Assembly (NCBI GenBank): GCA_023255415.1
Contig: JALRIN010000001.1
Location: forward strand, 67,559 to 131,558
Source of the DNA: Cypionkella sp.
GTDB taxonomy: Bacteria > Pseudomonadota > Alphaproteobacteria > Rhodobacterales > Rhodobacteraceae
Direction: 5' to 3'
Length of the DNA: 64,000 nucleotides
In this document: piece by piece, positions 1 to 8,253 of the stretch
Position numbering within the stretch: the first letter of the stretch is position 1
Layout of the letters: every line of letters begins with the position of its first letter
Notes under the pieces: generated by a model
Told to the model about the DNA's origin: nothing
Seen by the model: the letters and a program-made list of their open reading frames with translations, nothing else
Databases searched by the model: none
Program-made: the position numbers and the translations under genes

Positions 1-1224
1 GATCTTGCGGAAAAGCTTTGTGAAATCACCGGCTATGATGCGTTTTCGATGCAGCCAAACTCGGGTGCGCAGGGCGAATATGCCGGGCTTTTGACCATTG
101 CCGCCTATCACCGCGCGCGCGGCGACGCGCAGCGCAACATCTGCCTGATCCCCGTGTCGGCGCATGGCACCAATCCGGCTTCGGCGCAGATGGCGGGAAT
201 GCAGGTTGTCGTCGTGCAGGCGATGCCGAATGGCGATATCGACGTCGAAGATTTCCGCGCCAAAGCCCAAGCAGCGGGGGATCGGCTGGCCGCCTGCATG
301 GTGACCTATCCCTCTACCCATGGTGTGTTTGAAGAAACCATCCGCGATATCTGCGATATCACCCATCAGCTCGGCGGCCAAGTCTATCTGGACGGGGCCA
401 ATATGAACGCGCTGGTCGGGCTGGTGAAGCCGGGGGAAATTGGCGCCGATGTCAGCCATTTGAACCTGCACAAAACCTTTGCCATCCCGCATGGCGGCGG
501 CGGTCCGGGTATGGGGCCGATTGGCGTCAAGGCGCATCTTGCACCGCATTTGCCCGGCCACCCCGAGACAGGTGGTGCCGAAGGGCCGGTAAGCGCGGCC
601 CCCTTTGGATCGGCCTCTATCTTGCTGATTTCATGGGCCTATTGTCTGATGATGGGCGGCGAGGGGCTGACGCAGGCAACGCGGGTGGCGATTTTGAACG
701 CCAATTACATCGCGGCGCGGCTGCAGGGGCAGTATCCGATCTTGTTCATGGGCAACAAGGGGCGTGTCGCGCATGAATGCATCCTTGACACCCGCCTCTT
801 CGCCGAGGTGGGCGTTACGGTGGATGACATCGCCAAGCGTTTGATTGATAATGGCTTTCACGCGCCAACCATGTCTTGGCCCGTCTCGGGCACCTTGATG
901 GTAGAGCCGACAGAATCTGAGACCAAGGCCGAGATCGACCGATTTATCACCGCACTTTTGGCGATCCGCGCTGAAATCCGTGCGGTCGAGGCGGGTGAGA
1001 TTTCCAGCCAAGACAGCCCGCTGCGCCACGCTCCGCATACGGTCGAGGATCTGGTGGCCGACTGGACCCGCGCCTACCCGCGCGAGCAAGGCTGCTTTCC
1101 GCCTGGCGCGTTTCGGGTCGATAAATATTGGCCGCCGATTGGCCGCGTCGACAATGTCTTTGGCGACCGCAATCTGATCTGCACCTGCCCACCGCTGGAA
1201 AGCTATATGCAGGCGGCCGAATAG
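1..1224 (+). CDS. gcvP: Glycine dehydrogenase (decarboxylating), P-protein, C-terminal part; cut by the window start
   Basis: This is the C-terminal 407 codons of the glycine cleavage system P-protein, which decarboxylates glycine and passes the aminomethyl group to the lipoyl H-protein. The frame is open from base 1, so the start lies outside the window. The PLP-binding lysine is visible in the HKTF motif (codon 472-474), followed by a glycine-rich GGGGPG segment. The C-terminal region, with its [17 protein letters not shown] stretch and the ICTCPP motif, is typical of the family. The full protein is usually about 950 residues. A short hairpin with a T-run follows the stop. Together with glyA at 4903-6195 it supports glycine/serine one-carbon flux, although the two are not in one operon. 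Confidence 0.96.
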   Translation, partial: DLAEKLCEITGYDAFSMQPNSGAQGEYAGLLTIAAYHRARGDAQRNICLIPVSAHGTNPASAQMAGMQVVVVQAMPNGDIDVEDFRAKAQAAGDRLAACMVTYPSTHGVFEETIRDICDITHQLGGQVYLDGANMNALVGLVKPGEIGADVSHLNLHKTFAIPHGGGGPGMGPIGVKAHLAPHLPGHPETGGAEGPVSAAPFGSASILLISWAYCLMMGGEGLTQATRVAILNANYIAARLQGQYPILFMGNKGRVAHECILDTRLFAEVGVTVDDIAKRLIDNGFHAPTMSWPVSGTLMVEPTESETKAEIDRFITALLAIRAEIRAVEAGEISSQDSPLRHAPHTVEDLVADWTRAYPREQGCFPPGAFRVDKYWPPIGRVDNVFGDRNLICTCPPLESYMQAAE

Positions 1225-1233
1225 CATAAGCTG

Positions 1234-1251
1234 CGGCGATACGTCGTTTTT
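1234..1251 (+). terminator. Weak intrinsic terminator after gcvP
   Basis: CGGCG and CGTCG can pair as a 5-bp stem around an ATA loop, and five T residues follow directly. It lies 10 nt after the gcvP stop. A competing pairing with a GCCGC further downstream is possible, so the call is tentative. Confidence 0.4.
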
Positions 1252-1312
1252 GTGCCGCGGCAGGGCGCGGGATGATTGACAGCTTTGGGGGCGGGCCGCT
1301 AGGCCTGCCGCC

Positions 1313-2020
1313 ATGAAGTCTGCAGCCCCTCCATCGACCTTTCTGACCGGCTTGGCCGGGGCGCTGCCGATTATGCTGGGCTATTTCCCGATCGCCTTTT
1401 CCTTTGGCGTGGGGGCGGTGCGCGCGGGTCTGAGCCCGACCGAGGCTGCGGGCCTGTCGGTGATTATCTATGCAGGGGCCGCGCAGTTTTTGGCGCTGGC
1501 GCTGATTGCAGGCGGCGCGCCGGTTTTGGTTGCGGCCTTTACCTTGATCGCGATGAACCTGCGCCATGTGCTTTATGGCCCTGCGCTGATGAAGCGGGCA
1601 GGGCCCGCCGCGCGCAAACGCTGGGCGCTTTTCTGGGCCTTTGGGCTGACGGACGAGGTGTTTGGTGCGGCGCTGGGCGCGCTGGCGCGGGGGCGTCCGT
1701 TTTCGGAAAGTTATATGTTCGGGCTTGGGCTTGGCGCCTATGCGGCTTGGGTGTCGGGCACGCTGCTGGGGGCCTATGCAGGGGGCGGCGCGCTGGACGG
1801 CTGGCCGGTGCTAGAGGCGGCCTTGGGCTTTATGCTGCCGGCGTTGTTCTTGGCGCTGCTGTTGTCGATCATGTCGCGCGCGCAAGTGCCGGTGATTGCG
1901 GTGGCCGTAGCGGTTACGGTTTTGGTCACGCTGATCGGCTCGGGCACTCTGGGGATTTTGGCGGGAATGCTGGCGGGGGCGGTGACAGGAATGCTGCGGA
2001 GGTCTGCAGATGCGCAGTGA
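1313..2020 (+). CDS. azlC: AzlC family branched-chain amino acid export permease, large subunit
   Basis: This is a 235-residue polytopic membrane protein with about seven or eight hydrophobic segments. Its N-terminal PIMLGYFPIAFSFG stretch and the later GLTDEVFG motif are characteristic of AzlC/YgaZ permeases. In the family, AzlC pairs with the small AzlD protein in the inner membrane to export branched-chain amino acids or analogues. The azlD partner starts inside its last codons, an 11-nt overlap, which suggests translational coupling. The start chosen is the ATG after CTGCCGCC, where only a weak ribosome site is visible. The substrate cannot be read from the sequence. Confidence 0.88.
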   Translation: MKSAAPPSTFLTGLAGALPIMLGYFPIAFSFGVGAVRAGLSPTEAAGLSVIIYAGAAQFLALALIAGGAPVLVAAFTLIAMNLRHVLYGPALMKRAGPAARKRWALFWAFGLTDEVFGAALGALARGRPFSESYMFGLGLGAYAAWVSGTLLGAYAGGGALDGWPVLEAALGFMLPALFLALLLSIMSRAQVPVIAVAVAVTVLVTLIGSGTLGILAGMLAGAVTGMLRRSADAQ

Positions 2021-2336
2021 GGTTTTGACGCTGGCGCTGCTGGTGGGCTTTTGCACCTGGGCGTTTCGGGTGTTTCCAACGCGGGCCGATCTCTCGACCT
2101 TGGCCCCCACCGGAATTCTAGCGCGATTTTTGGCGGCAACCGGCCCCGCGGCGATTGCGACGCTGTTTGTGGCTTCGGTGATGCCCTGGCTGCAAGGCGG
2201 GGTGGCGCTGCCGATGATCGGCGGCATTGCGGCGGTTTTGGCAGTCTATGCAGGCAGCCGGTCGGTGGTTGCAGCGACGCTTGCGGGGGCGGCAGTCTAT
2301 GGATTTGCGGTCTGGGGGCTTGCATTTTGGGCCTAG
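2010..2336 (+). CDS. azlD: AzlD family protein, small subunit of branched-chain amino acid exporter
   Basis: This 108-residue protein has three or four predicted membrane segments. It is the normal length and context for AzlD, the obligatory small partner of AzlC. The TWAFRVFP stretch near residue 15 matches the family's conserved TyxxRxxP motif. Its ATG overlaps the end of azlC by 11 nt, and a GGAGG ribosome site lies at about 1998-2002 inside azlC, which fixes the start. Nothing suggests truncation. Confidence 0.85.
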   Translation: MRSEVLTLALLVGFCTWAFRVFPTRADLSTLAPTGILARFLAATGPAAIATLFVASVMPWLQGGVALPMIGGIAAVLAVYAGSRSVVAATLAGAAVYGFAVWGLAFWA

Positions 2337-2376
2337 CGCCCACATCTTATTCGAAAAGATGAATGTGAGGTTTGTA

Positions 2377-2811
2377 ATGGAAGCTGTGAAACTTGCTTGT
2401 GCCACCTGTGGGCAGATGAACCGCGTGCCGGTTGATCGGCTGAGTGCTGGCCCGAAATGCGGTTCTTGTGGCGAGGCTTTGGTCGATGGCCGGGTTATCG
2501 AGCTGGACGCCAAAGCGCATGACAAGGCCACGCGCGGCGATGATCTGCCGCTGCTGGTGGATTATTGGGCGCCTTGGTGCGGGCCTTGCCGGCAGATGGC
2601 GCCCGAATTTGTCAAAGCCGCGCAAAGTCTGAAGGGGCGCGCGCGTCTGGCCAAGCTGAACACCGAAGACAACCCGCAGATCGCGCAGCGCACGCGCATT
2701 CAGGGCATTCCGGCCTTGGTTTTGTATCGTGGCGGCCGCGAGGTGGCGCGTTTGGCCGGCGCGCGCCCTGCCAGCGATATCGTCGCCTTTGTGCAGGGCC
2801 ATATCGCCTGA
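2377..2811 (+). CDS. trxC: Thioredoxin TrxC (thioredoxin 2) with N-terminal zinc finger
   Basis: This 144-residue cytoplasmic disulfide reductase has two parts. The N-terminus carries two CxxC pairs (C8/C11 and C28/C31), the zinc-binding module that separates TrxC from TrxA. The thioredoxin fold follows, with active site WCGPC at 67-71 and the cis-proline GIPAL region further on. Translation could also start six codons earlier at 2359. The ATG at 2377 is preferred because GTGAGG sits about 6 nt upstream and the N-terminus MEAVKLACATC aligns with the family. TrxC is often linked to oxidative stress, but no OxyR site was recognised here. Confidence 0.95.
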   Translation: MEAVKLACATCGQMNRVPVDRLSAGPKCGSCGEALVDGRVIELDAKAHDKATRGDDLPLLVDYWAPWCGPCRQMAPEFVKAAQSLKGRARLAKLNTEDNPQIAQRTRIQGIPALVLYRGGREVARLAGARPASDIVAFVQGHIA

Positions 2812-2861
2812 TAGGCACGGCCGTTCCAGACAATTCGATTTGCATTTAACACGCGGTAAAG

Positions 2862-2875
2862 TTGAGCCAGATCAA
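2862..2875. promoter_or_regulatory. FNR/FnrL-type box
   Basis: The 14-bp sequence TTGAGCCAGATCAA matches the FNR consensus TTGAT-N4-ATCAA at nine of ten defined positions. It lies 55 nt before the start of the small membrane protein gene at 2931, a plausible distance for an activator site. In Rhodobacter relatives FnrL controls respiratory genes, which would fit the cytochrome b561 further downstream. The site is inferred from sequence only. Confidence 0.55.
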
Positions 2876-2930
2876 GGAAATCGAGGATTTCAAGGCATAG
2901 GCTGCTGTCGTAACAGCAAAGGAGGCCAGA

Positions 2931-3110
2931 ATGTCACGCCTAATGATGATCCTTTTTTCGATGATCTCGACAACCCTGATGGGAATCGGAATCGTAGTCG
3001 CTTTGGTGACGCGCCACGACACGCTTCAACCCATTCTGATCGCCGCAGCGCTGGGATTTGTTCTTGCCCTGCCGGTCTCTTGGTTCGTCGCAAGGCAAAT
3101 CGAAACCTGA
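2931..3110 (+). CDS. Small two-helix membrane protein, unknown function
   Basis: This 59-residue protein is too short for many gene callers but well supported. A perfect GGAGG ribosome site lies 6 nt before the ATG. The product has two hydrophobic helices (about residues 5-26 and 33-53) joined by a short polar loop with RHD, and a basic/acidic tail RQIET. It shares the pattern LMG...V.A, then LALP..xFV with the protein encoded at 3327-3515, so the two look like diverged tandem paralogues. An FNR-type box sits upstream. I do not know its function. The neighbouring cytochrome b561 hints at a membrane or respiratory role, which is only inference. Confidence 0.75.
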   Translation: MSRLMMILFSMISTTLMGIGIVVALVTRHDTLQPILIAAALGFVLALPVSWFVARQIET

Positions 3111-3326
3111 ACTTTGGGAGCCAGAGGCCTTTGTCTTCATTGGCAAAGGAGGGGGGAGCGGGATCTTGAGAGCAAGCGCGTGGAGGTTAATTTTCGGGCT
3201 GGATCTGCCATTAATGGTATACTTTTCTCTAGCACCACCTTAGATTGTGTTAGGGCCAAGCCTTAAGAAATCATCGAAATTCGCGAAAACAGCGGACTCA
3301 AGATCCTCGAGAGGAGGCGCTTGACC

Positions 3327-3515
3327 ATGAAACGATCTGTAGCTGTGATATTTGCGATTGTTGCCTTTGTTTTAATGGGCCTAAGTGTTGCCGTTGCCTA
3401 TATGTTGGGCAACGCGGTGCGGCCTGCGATCTGGCTTTGCGCCTTGATTGGCGCTTTGCTTGCGTTGCCGACGACGCAGTTTGTTGTTACGATGTTGGAA
3501 GACGACGAACGATAA
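3327..3515 (+). CDS. Small two-helix membrane protein, paralogue of the preceding gene
   Basis: This 62-residue protein has two hydrophobic helices and an acidic C-terminus (LEDDER). The ATG at 3327 is preferred over an upstream TTG at 3321 because GAGGAGG ends 9 nt before it. The segment from LMGL to LALPTTQFV aligns with the same region of the protein at 2931-3110, including the two-helix layout, so an old tandem duplication is likely. The cytochrome b561 start is 10 nt after its stop, and the two are almost certainly cotranscribed. Function is unknown. Confidence 0.78.
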   Translation: MKRSVAVIFAIVAFVLMGLSVAVAYMLGNAVRPAIWLCALIGALLALPTTQFVVTMLEDDER

Positions 3516-3525
3516 GGATCAGCGC

Positions 3526-4017
3526 ATGTCGCAGCCAAAAGGGTATTCTGTTCTGCAGATCGGGCTCCATTGGGGTGTGGCTGCGCTGATCTTGTTTCAG
3601 CTGGTCTTGGGCGAGGATATGAGCCACGCATGGCGCGGGTTCAACAAAACCGGGGTGGCAGAGATGTCGCTGTCGGTCTGGGCGCATATCGGTGTGGGCG
3701 TGGCGATCTTGGCTTTTGTGCTGTGGCGTTTGGTGCTGCGGTTCAGCCGTGGCGTGCCGGCCGATCCTGCGGGCACCTCGCCGATGATGGCTTTGGTGGT
3801 GCATTGGGGCCATATCGGGCTTTATGCCCTGATGCTGGCGGTGCCGCTGACCGGTCTTATCGGTTGGTATGGCAATCAATCGCTGATGGTCGAGGCGCAT
3901 GGCTGGCTAAAGCCCGTGCTGATCGTGGTGATCTTGGGCCATATTGCGGCGGCGCTTTACCATCAGTTTATTCTGAAAGACGGTCTTTTGCTGCGGATGA
4001 AGCGGCCGCAGGACTAG
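3526..4017 (+). CDS. Cytochrome b561 (prokaryotic, di-haem, CybB-like)
   Basis: This 163-residue inner-membrane protein has four hydrophobic helices and the histidines expected for two b-type haems: H15 and H54 in helices 1 and 2, H96 in helix 3, and H139/H146 in helix 4. The family moves electrons between quinols and periplasmic or other acceptors, with superoxide:quinone activity reported for E. coli CybB. AAGGAT lies about 6 nt upstream of the ATG, which decides this start. It ends with a 4-nt convergent overlap with the esterase gene on the other strand. The upstream small membrane proteins may be partners, but that is only a guess. Confidence 0.9.
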   Translation: MSQPKGYSVLQIGLHWGVAALILFQLVLGEDMSHAWRGFNKTGVAEMSLSVWAHIGVGVAILAFVLWRLVLRFSRGVPADPAGTSPMMALVVHWGHIGLYALMLAVPLTGLIGWYGNQSLMVEAHGWLKPVLIVVILGHIAAALYHQFILKDGLLLRMKRPQD

Positions 4018-4787
4018 GCCTGTAAGAACACCTCGACGGTTTGTTCAAAGGCGCGCGGGCTTTCGGCATGCAGCCAGTGGCCAGCATAGGGCAGCTTTGC
4101 AAAGCGCGCCTTTGGGAACAGCGCCTTTATGGTGTCGCGGTGCTCGGCGCGCACATAATGCGAGCGCCCGCCGGTCAGAAACAGCGTTGGCTGGTCAAAC
4201 ACGGCCTTGGTGTCAGGCCAGCCCACGATCTTGGGCATCTCTGCTTCCAGCACATCAAGGTTCAGCCGCCATGCGGGGGGCTGTGTCTTAAGGTCAAGCG
4301 ATTGCAGGAAAAACGCCCGCAAGGCGGGGTCTTCGATCAGGGCCGAAAGCCTGCAGTCGGCTTCGCTGCGCTGGGTCAGATTGCTAAGATCCAGCGCCCG
4401 CATCGCGTGGATATGCCCCGATTGGTCATGGCCATAAGCCACAGGAGCGATATCGGCGACCACCAGTTTGCGCAGCAACTCGGGCCGCGTCAGCGCCAAT
4501 TGCATCGCCGCCTTGCCGCCCATCGAATGGCCCAGCACATCCATCGGCGCACCATGGGCCATGATCACCTCGGCCAGATCCTGCGCCATATCGGGATAGC
4601 TTTGGCTGCTTTCACGCGGGCTTTGCCCGTGGTTGCGCATATCAACCGAAATCACATCGCGGCGGCTGGCAAGGTGGCGCGCGATCACGCCCCAGTTGCG
4701 CGCAGAGCCGAACAGCCCATGCACAATCAAAAGCGCAGGGGTTGCGGGCAGGGGGGCTGCGGCGGCGGTTAGAGTGGTGGCTAACAT
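4014..4787 (-). CDS. Alpha/beta-fold hydrolase, YbfF-like esterase
   Basis: This 257-residue cytoplasmic hydrolase has the classical alpha/beta layout: an oxyanion-hole HG motif at 23-24, the nucleophile elbow GHSMGG with Ser88, and a C-terminal catalytic histidine in YAGHWLH (His237). The order and the HGLFGSARNWG N-terminus match the YbfF/abhydrolase-11 esterases, which cleave short acyl esters and possibly acyl-CoA. The natural substrate cannot be told. It stands alone between cytochrome b561, with which it overlaps by 4 nt convergently, and glyA, whose terminator lies upstream of it on the same strand. Confidence 0.88.
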   Translation of the reverse strand: MLATTLTAAAAPLPATPALLIVHGLFGSARNWGVIARHLASRRDVISVDMRNHGQSPRESSQSYPDMAQDLAEVIMAHGAPMDVLGHSMGGKAAMQLALTRPELLRKLVVADIAPVAYGHDQSGHIHAMRALDLSNLTQRSEADCRLSALIEDPALRAFFLQSLDLKTQPPAWRLNLDVLEAEMPKIVGWPDTKAVFDQPTLFLTGGRSHYVRAEHRDTIKALFPKARFAKLPYAGHWLHAESPRAFEQTVEVFLQA

Positions 4788-4855
4788 GGCAAAACCCTAG
4801 CGCGGATGGGATGGGCTGTCTGCCCCAAAGCGGTCTTGTGGCAAGATCCACCCAT

Positions 4856-4881
4856 AAAAAAGGCCCCACAACTGCGGGGCC
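4856..4881 (-). terminator. Rho-independent terminator of glyA
   Basis: Read on the minus strand, GGCCCCGCA pairs with TGTGGGGCC (one G-T wobble) around a very short loop, and six T residues follow. It starts about 20 nt after the glyA stop codon. This is the textbook form of an intrinsic terminator. Confidence 0.85.
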
Positions 4882-4902
4882 CTTGCGTCGTGTTGCGATA
4901 TT

Positions 4903-6195
4903 TTACAGACTCGGATAGATCGGGAAGGCTTTGCAAAGCGCCTCGACACGGGCTTTCACCGATGCCTCGACGGCAGCGTTGCCATCTTCGCCATTGGCGG
5001 CAAGCCCGTCTACTACTTCGACAATCCACTGACCGATCTGGCGGAACTCTGCCTCGCCAAAACCACGGGTGGTGCCGGCAGGGGTGCCAAGCCGCACGCC
5101 CGAGGTCACCGTTGGCTTTTCAGGGTCAAAGGGAATGCCGTTCTTGTTGCAGGTGATATGGGCGCGGCCCAAGGCCTTTTCGGTGGCATTGCCCTTCACG
5201 CCCTTGGGGCGCAGATCGACCAGCATCACATGGGTGTCAGTGCCGCCGGTGACGATGTCGATGCCACCCTTCATCAGCTCATCAGCCAAAGCTTGAGCGT
5301 TTTTGATCACTTGCGCGGCATAGTCTTTGAACTCGGGGCGCAGTGCCTCGCCAAAAGCCACGGCTTTGGCGGCGATCACATGCATCAAGGGGCCGCCCTG
5401 AATGCCGGGGAAGATCGCCGAGTTGAATTTTTTCGCCAGCTCTTCGTTGTTGGTCAGGATCATGCCGCCGCGCGGGCCGCGCAGGGTTTTGTGGGTCGTG
5501 GTGGTCGCCACATCGGCATAGGGGAAGGGCGAAGGATGCGCGCCACCTGCCACAAGCCCAGCAAAATGCGCCATATCCACCAGAAGATAAGCACCAACCT
5601 TATCGGCAATCGCGCGGAAACGGGCAAAGTCGATCTGGCGCGGCACGGCAGAGCCGCCCGCGATGATCAGCTTTGGCTGATGCTCGACGGCCAGGGCTTC
5701 GACCTGATCATAATCGATCAGGCTGTCTTGCTGGCGCACACCGTATTTGATTGCGTTGAACCATTTGCCTGATTGGTTTGGCGCAGCCCCATGCGTCAGG
5801 TGGCCACCCGAAGCCAGATCCATGCCCAAAATGGTATCGCCGGGCTTTATCAGCGCGGTAAACACGCCTTGGTTGGCCTGCGAGCCCGAGTTTGGCTGCA
5901 CATTGGCGAAGGCACAGCCAAACAGCTCTTTGGCGCGCTCGATCGCAAGGGTTTCGGCGACATCGACAAATTCGCAGCCGCCATAATAGCGCTTGCCCGG
6001 ATAGCCTTCGGCGTATTTGTTGGTCATCACCGAGCCTTGCGCTTCCATAACTGCGCGGCTGACGATGTTTTCCGAGGCGATCAGCTCGATCTCGTGGCGC
6101 TGACGGCCCAGCTCGTTGGTGATCGAGCCGAAAAGCTCTGGATCACGGGTCGACAGGCTTTCGGTAAAAAATCCGGTGTCACGGTGGGCGGTCAT
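4903..6195 (-). CDS. glyA: Serine hydroxymethyltransferase
   Basis: This 430-residue PLP enzyme interconverts serine and glycine with transfer of a one-carbon unit to tetrahydrofolate. The PLP lysine is K236 in the [14 protein letters not shown] motif, and the ASENIVS and [13 protein letters not shown] segments are present near the N-terminus. Length is normal for the family. GGAG lies 6 nt before the ATG and supports the start. It is transcribed alone, ends in a strong terminator and faces nadK divergently across about 200 bp. No riboswitch was recognised in that intergenic region. Confidence 0.98.
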   Translation of the reverse strand: MTAHRDTGFFTESLSTRDPELFGSITNELGRQRHEIELIASENIVSRAVMEAQGSVMTNKYAEGYPGKRYYGGCEFVDVAETLAIERAKELFGCAFANVQPNSGSQANQGVFTALIKPGDTILGMDLASGGHLTHGAAPNQSGKWFNAIKYGVRQQDSLIDYDQVEALAVEHQPKLIIAGGSAVPRQIDFARFRAIADKVGAYLLVDMAHFAGLVAGGAHPSPFPYADVATTTTHKTLRGPRGGMILTNNEELAKKFNSAIFPGIQGGPLMHVIAAKAVAFGEALRPEFKDYAAQVIKNAQALADELMKGGIDIVTGGTDTHVMLVDLRPKGVKGNATEKALGRAHITCNKNGIPFDPEKPTVTSGVRLGTPAGTTRGFGEAEFRQIGQWIVEVVDGLAANGEDGNAAVEASVKARVEALCKAFPIYPSL

Positions 6196-6398
6196 GGCGT
6201 CTCCTGCGGTGAAGGGCGATTTAGGCTTATCTAGGCGATAGGGGGCCTAAGGAAAAGGCCGATTGCGACAGGAAAACGTCTGCGGGCGAAGTCTTGTTTC
6301 CGATACGAAACTTGTTACCGCTACCGCCGCCCTGTCAGGGGTTGAGTTTGGGGACAAAGCGGCCAAGACTGCAGGCCGCAGACAAGGGAGAGTCGGAC

Positions 6399-7163
6399 GT
6401 GAGCTTTCAACGCATAGCCTTTGTGGCAAGCTCCGCTCCGGTGGCGCAAGAGGCTTTGGCCGAGATGATCGCGCTTTATGGCCAGCATGACCTTGCCAAT
6501 GCCGATGTGGTGGTGGCGCTGGGGGGCGACGGCTTTATGCTGCAAACCCTGCATGAGACCAAGCAAAGCGAAGTGCCGGTTTACGGCATGAACCGCGGCA
6601 CCATCGGGTTTTTGATGAATGCCTACTCGGCCGAAGATCTGCCCGCACGGCTTGCAGCCGCCGAGGGGGCAGTGATCAACCCTTTAGAGATGCGCGCGCT
6701 TTGTGTCGATGGCTCCGAAACCGTGCAACTGGCGATCAACGAGGTGTCGCTGCTGCGCTCGGGTCCGCAGGCGGCCAAGCTGCGGATTTCGGTCGATGGC
6801 AAGGTGCGGCTGGAAGAACTGGTTTGCGATGGGGTTTTGCTGGCTACCCCTGCCGGATCGACCGCCTATAACTATTCTGCCCATGGTCCGATTTTGCCGA
6901 TTGGCTCGGATGTTCTGGCCCTGACGCCGATGGCAGCGTTTCGGCCAAGGCGCTGGCGGGGTGCGTTGCTGCCCAAGGGCGTCGTCGTGAGATTTGATGT
7001 TTTGGAACACGACAAACGCCCGGTGCGGGCCGATGCCGACAGCCGCCCGGTCACCGATGTGCTGCGGGTCGAGATCCGCTCGCAGCCCGCAATCCGGCAT
7101 CACATTCTGTTCGATCCGGGCCATGGCTTGGAAGAGCGGCTGATTGTCGAGCAATTCGCCTAA
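6399..7163 (+). CDS. nadK: NAD kinase
   Basis: This 254-residue cytoplasmic kinase makes NADP from NAD and ATP or polyphosphate. The GGDG catalytic motif is at 42-45. The conserved NE motif (AINEVSLLR) and TPAGSTAYNYSAHGPI segment follow, as in proteobacterial NAD kinases. The frame is open for about 35 codons further upstream, but the GTG at 6399 is chosen: GGGAGAG lies just before it, and the resulting length matches alphaproteobacterial homologues, whose N-terminus is short. Its stop overlaps the end of the convergent regulator gene by 4 nt. Confidence 0.95.
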   Translation: MSFQRIAFVASSAPVAQEALAEMIALYGQHDLANADVVVALGGDGFMLQTLHETKQSEVPVYGMNRGTIGFLMNAYSAEDLPARLAAAEGAVINPLEMRALCVDGSETVQLAINEVSLLRSGPQAAKLRISVDGKVRLEELVCDGVLLATPAGSTAYNYSAHGPILPIGSDVLALTPMAAFRPRRWRGALLPKGVVVRFDVLEHDKRPVRADADSRPVTDVLRVEIRSQPAIRHHILFDPGHGLEERLIVEQFA

Positions 7164-8194
7164 GGTTTGCCCCAAGCCTCGATCTTGCGATAAAGCGTCG
7201 AGGGGGAAAGCTCGAGCATCCGCGCCGCCTTTGGCACCGAACCGCCGGTCTGGGCCAAGCTGGCCTCGATCACCATCCGCTCGATCTCGGCCAAAGGCCG
7301 GCCAATCAGACCCGCCAGCGCCATCTGCGGTGTGGGGGCCACAGGGGCTGGTTCGGCCACGCTGCTGGCGTGCAGCGATTTTGGCAACATCGACAGCTGC
7401 ACTTGGCCTTCGTCATGCAGCACCACGATATTTCGGATGACATTCAGCAGTTGCCGCACATTCCCCGGCCATGGCAGCGAAAGGAAAAGCGCGCGGACTT
7501 CGGGGCTAAGACCTTGGAATATTTTTTGTTCCTCAAAGGCAAAGCGGTGCAAGGCTGCTTCGGCAATTTCCAAGACATCGGTGCCCCGCTCGCGCAGTGG
7601 TGGCATGTGGATCGGCACCACGAACAGCCGGTAGAACAGATCTTCGCGGAACTGGCCGCTTCGCACCGCCTCCATCGGGTCGCGGTTGGTGGCGCAGATG
7701 ATACGCACATTCACCTTGCGCGGCCGGGTCGCCCCCACAGGCACAATCGTCGAGGTTTGCAAGAACCGCAGCAGTTTGGTCTGCAACGCGGGGGCCATTT
7801 CGCAGATTTCGTCCAGAAACAAGGTGCCACCATCGGCCGCCGAAGCAGCCCCCGGTTTGTCAGACAACGCCCCGGTAAAGCTGCCCTTCATATGGCCAAA
7901 AACTTCGGATTCCAGCAGATCTTGTGGAATGGCGCCGCAGTTCAGTGCAATAAAAGGCCCTTGACCGCGCGGCGATTGCGCATGCACCGCAAGCGCGCAA
8001 AGCTCTTTGCCGGTGCCACTTTCGCCGGTGATAAACACTGTCGCCGTCGAGCGAGCAACCGCACAGATCGTGGTTTCAATCTGGCGCATCGGCTCGGAGC
8101 TGCCGATAAAGGCGGTCTCAAGGGGGGGGGCTGCCTCTGTCACGCGCTCTATCCGATGGCTTTGGGTCAAACTGGCCCACTGGTCTTGCTGCAA
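7160..8194 (-). CDS. Sigma-54 interaction domain transcriptional regulator (NtrC family) without receiver domain
   Basis: This protein of up to 344 residues is a bacterial enhancer-binding protein. The AAA+ domain begins near residue 28. It has Walker A GESGTGKE (57-64), a GSFTGA loop at 104-109 that contacts sigma-54 (the usual form is GAFTGA), Walker B GGTLFLDEI (122-130) and an arginine finger region. A Fis-type helix-turn-helix ends the protein (SVPKAARMLELSPSTLYRKIE). There is no N-terminal receiver or sensor domain, only about 28 residues of linker, and prpE lies just 59 nt upstream, so none can be hidden nearby. The first possible start is a TTG and a GTG occurs at codon 18, so the true start is uncertain. 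A run of nine C residues (8122-8130) lies in codons 22-25. Confidence 0.85.
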   Translation of the reverse strand: MQQDQWASLTQSHRIERVTEAAPPLETAFIGSSEPMRQIETTICAVARSTATVFITGESGTGKELCALAVHAQSPRGQGPFIALNCGAIPQDLLESEVFGHMKGSFTGALSDKPGAASAADGGTLFLDEICEMAPALQTKLLRFLQTSTIVPVGATRPRKVNVRIICATNRDPMEAVRSGQFREDLFYRLFVVPIHMPPLRERGTDVLEIAEAALHRFAFEEQKIFQGLSPEVRALFLSLPWPGNVRQLLNVIRNIVVLHDEGQVQLSMLPKSLHASSVAEPAPVAPTPQMALAGLIGRPLAEIERMVIEASLAQTGGSVPKAARMLELSPSTLYRKIEAWGKP

Positions 8195-8253
8195 ACCGCA
8201 GCCAATTGGCCACGCGCAGGGTTACCCGTCGCGCGCCAATTGTCTAGCATGCT

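Noticed and set aside
6196..6398. Possible riboswitch in the glyA-nadK intergenic region
   Set aside because: I could not match it to glycine, THF or SAM/SAH riboswitch consensus features. Only short inverted words are present.
8122..8130. Nine-C tract as a phase-variation switch of the sigma-54 activator
   Set aside because: Shifting the frame joins no better N-terminus: one upstream frame is closed by stops and the other has no good start. It is kept only as a note in the finding on this gene.
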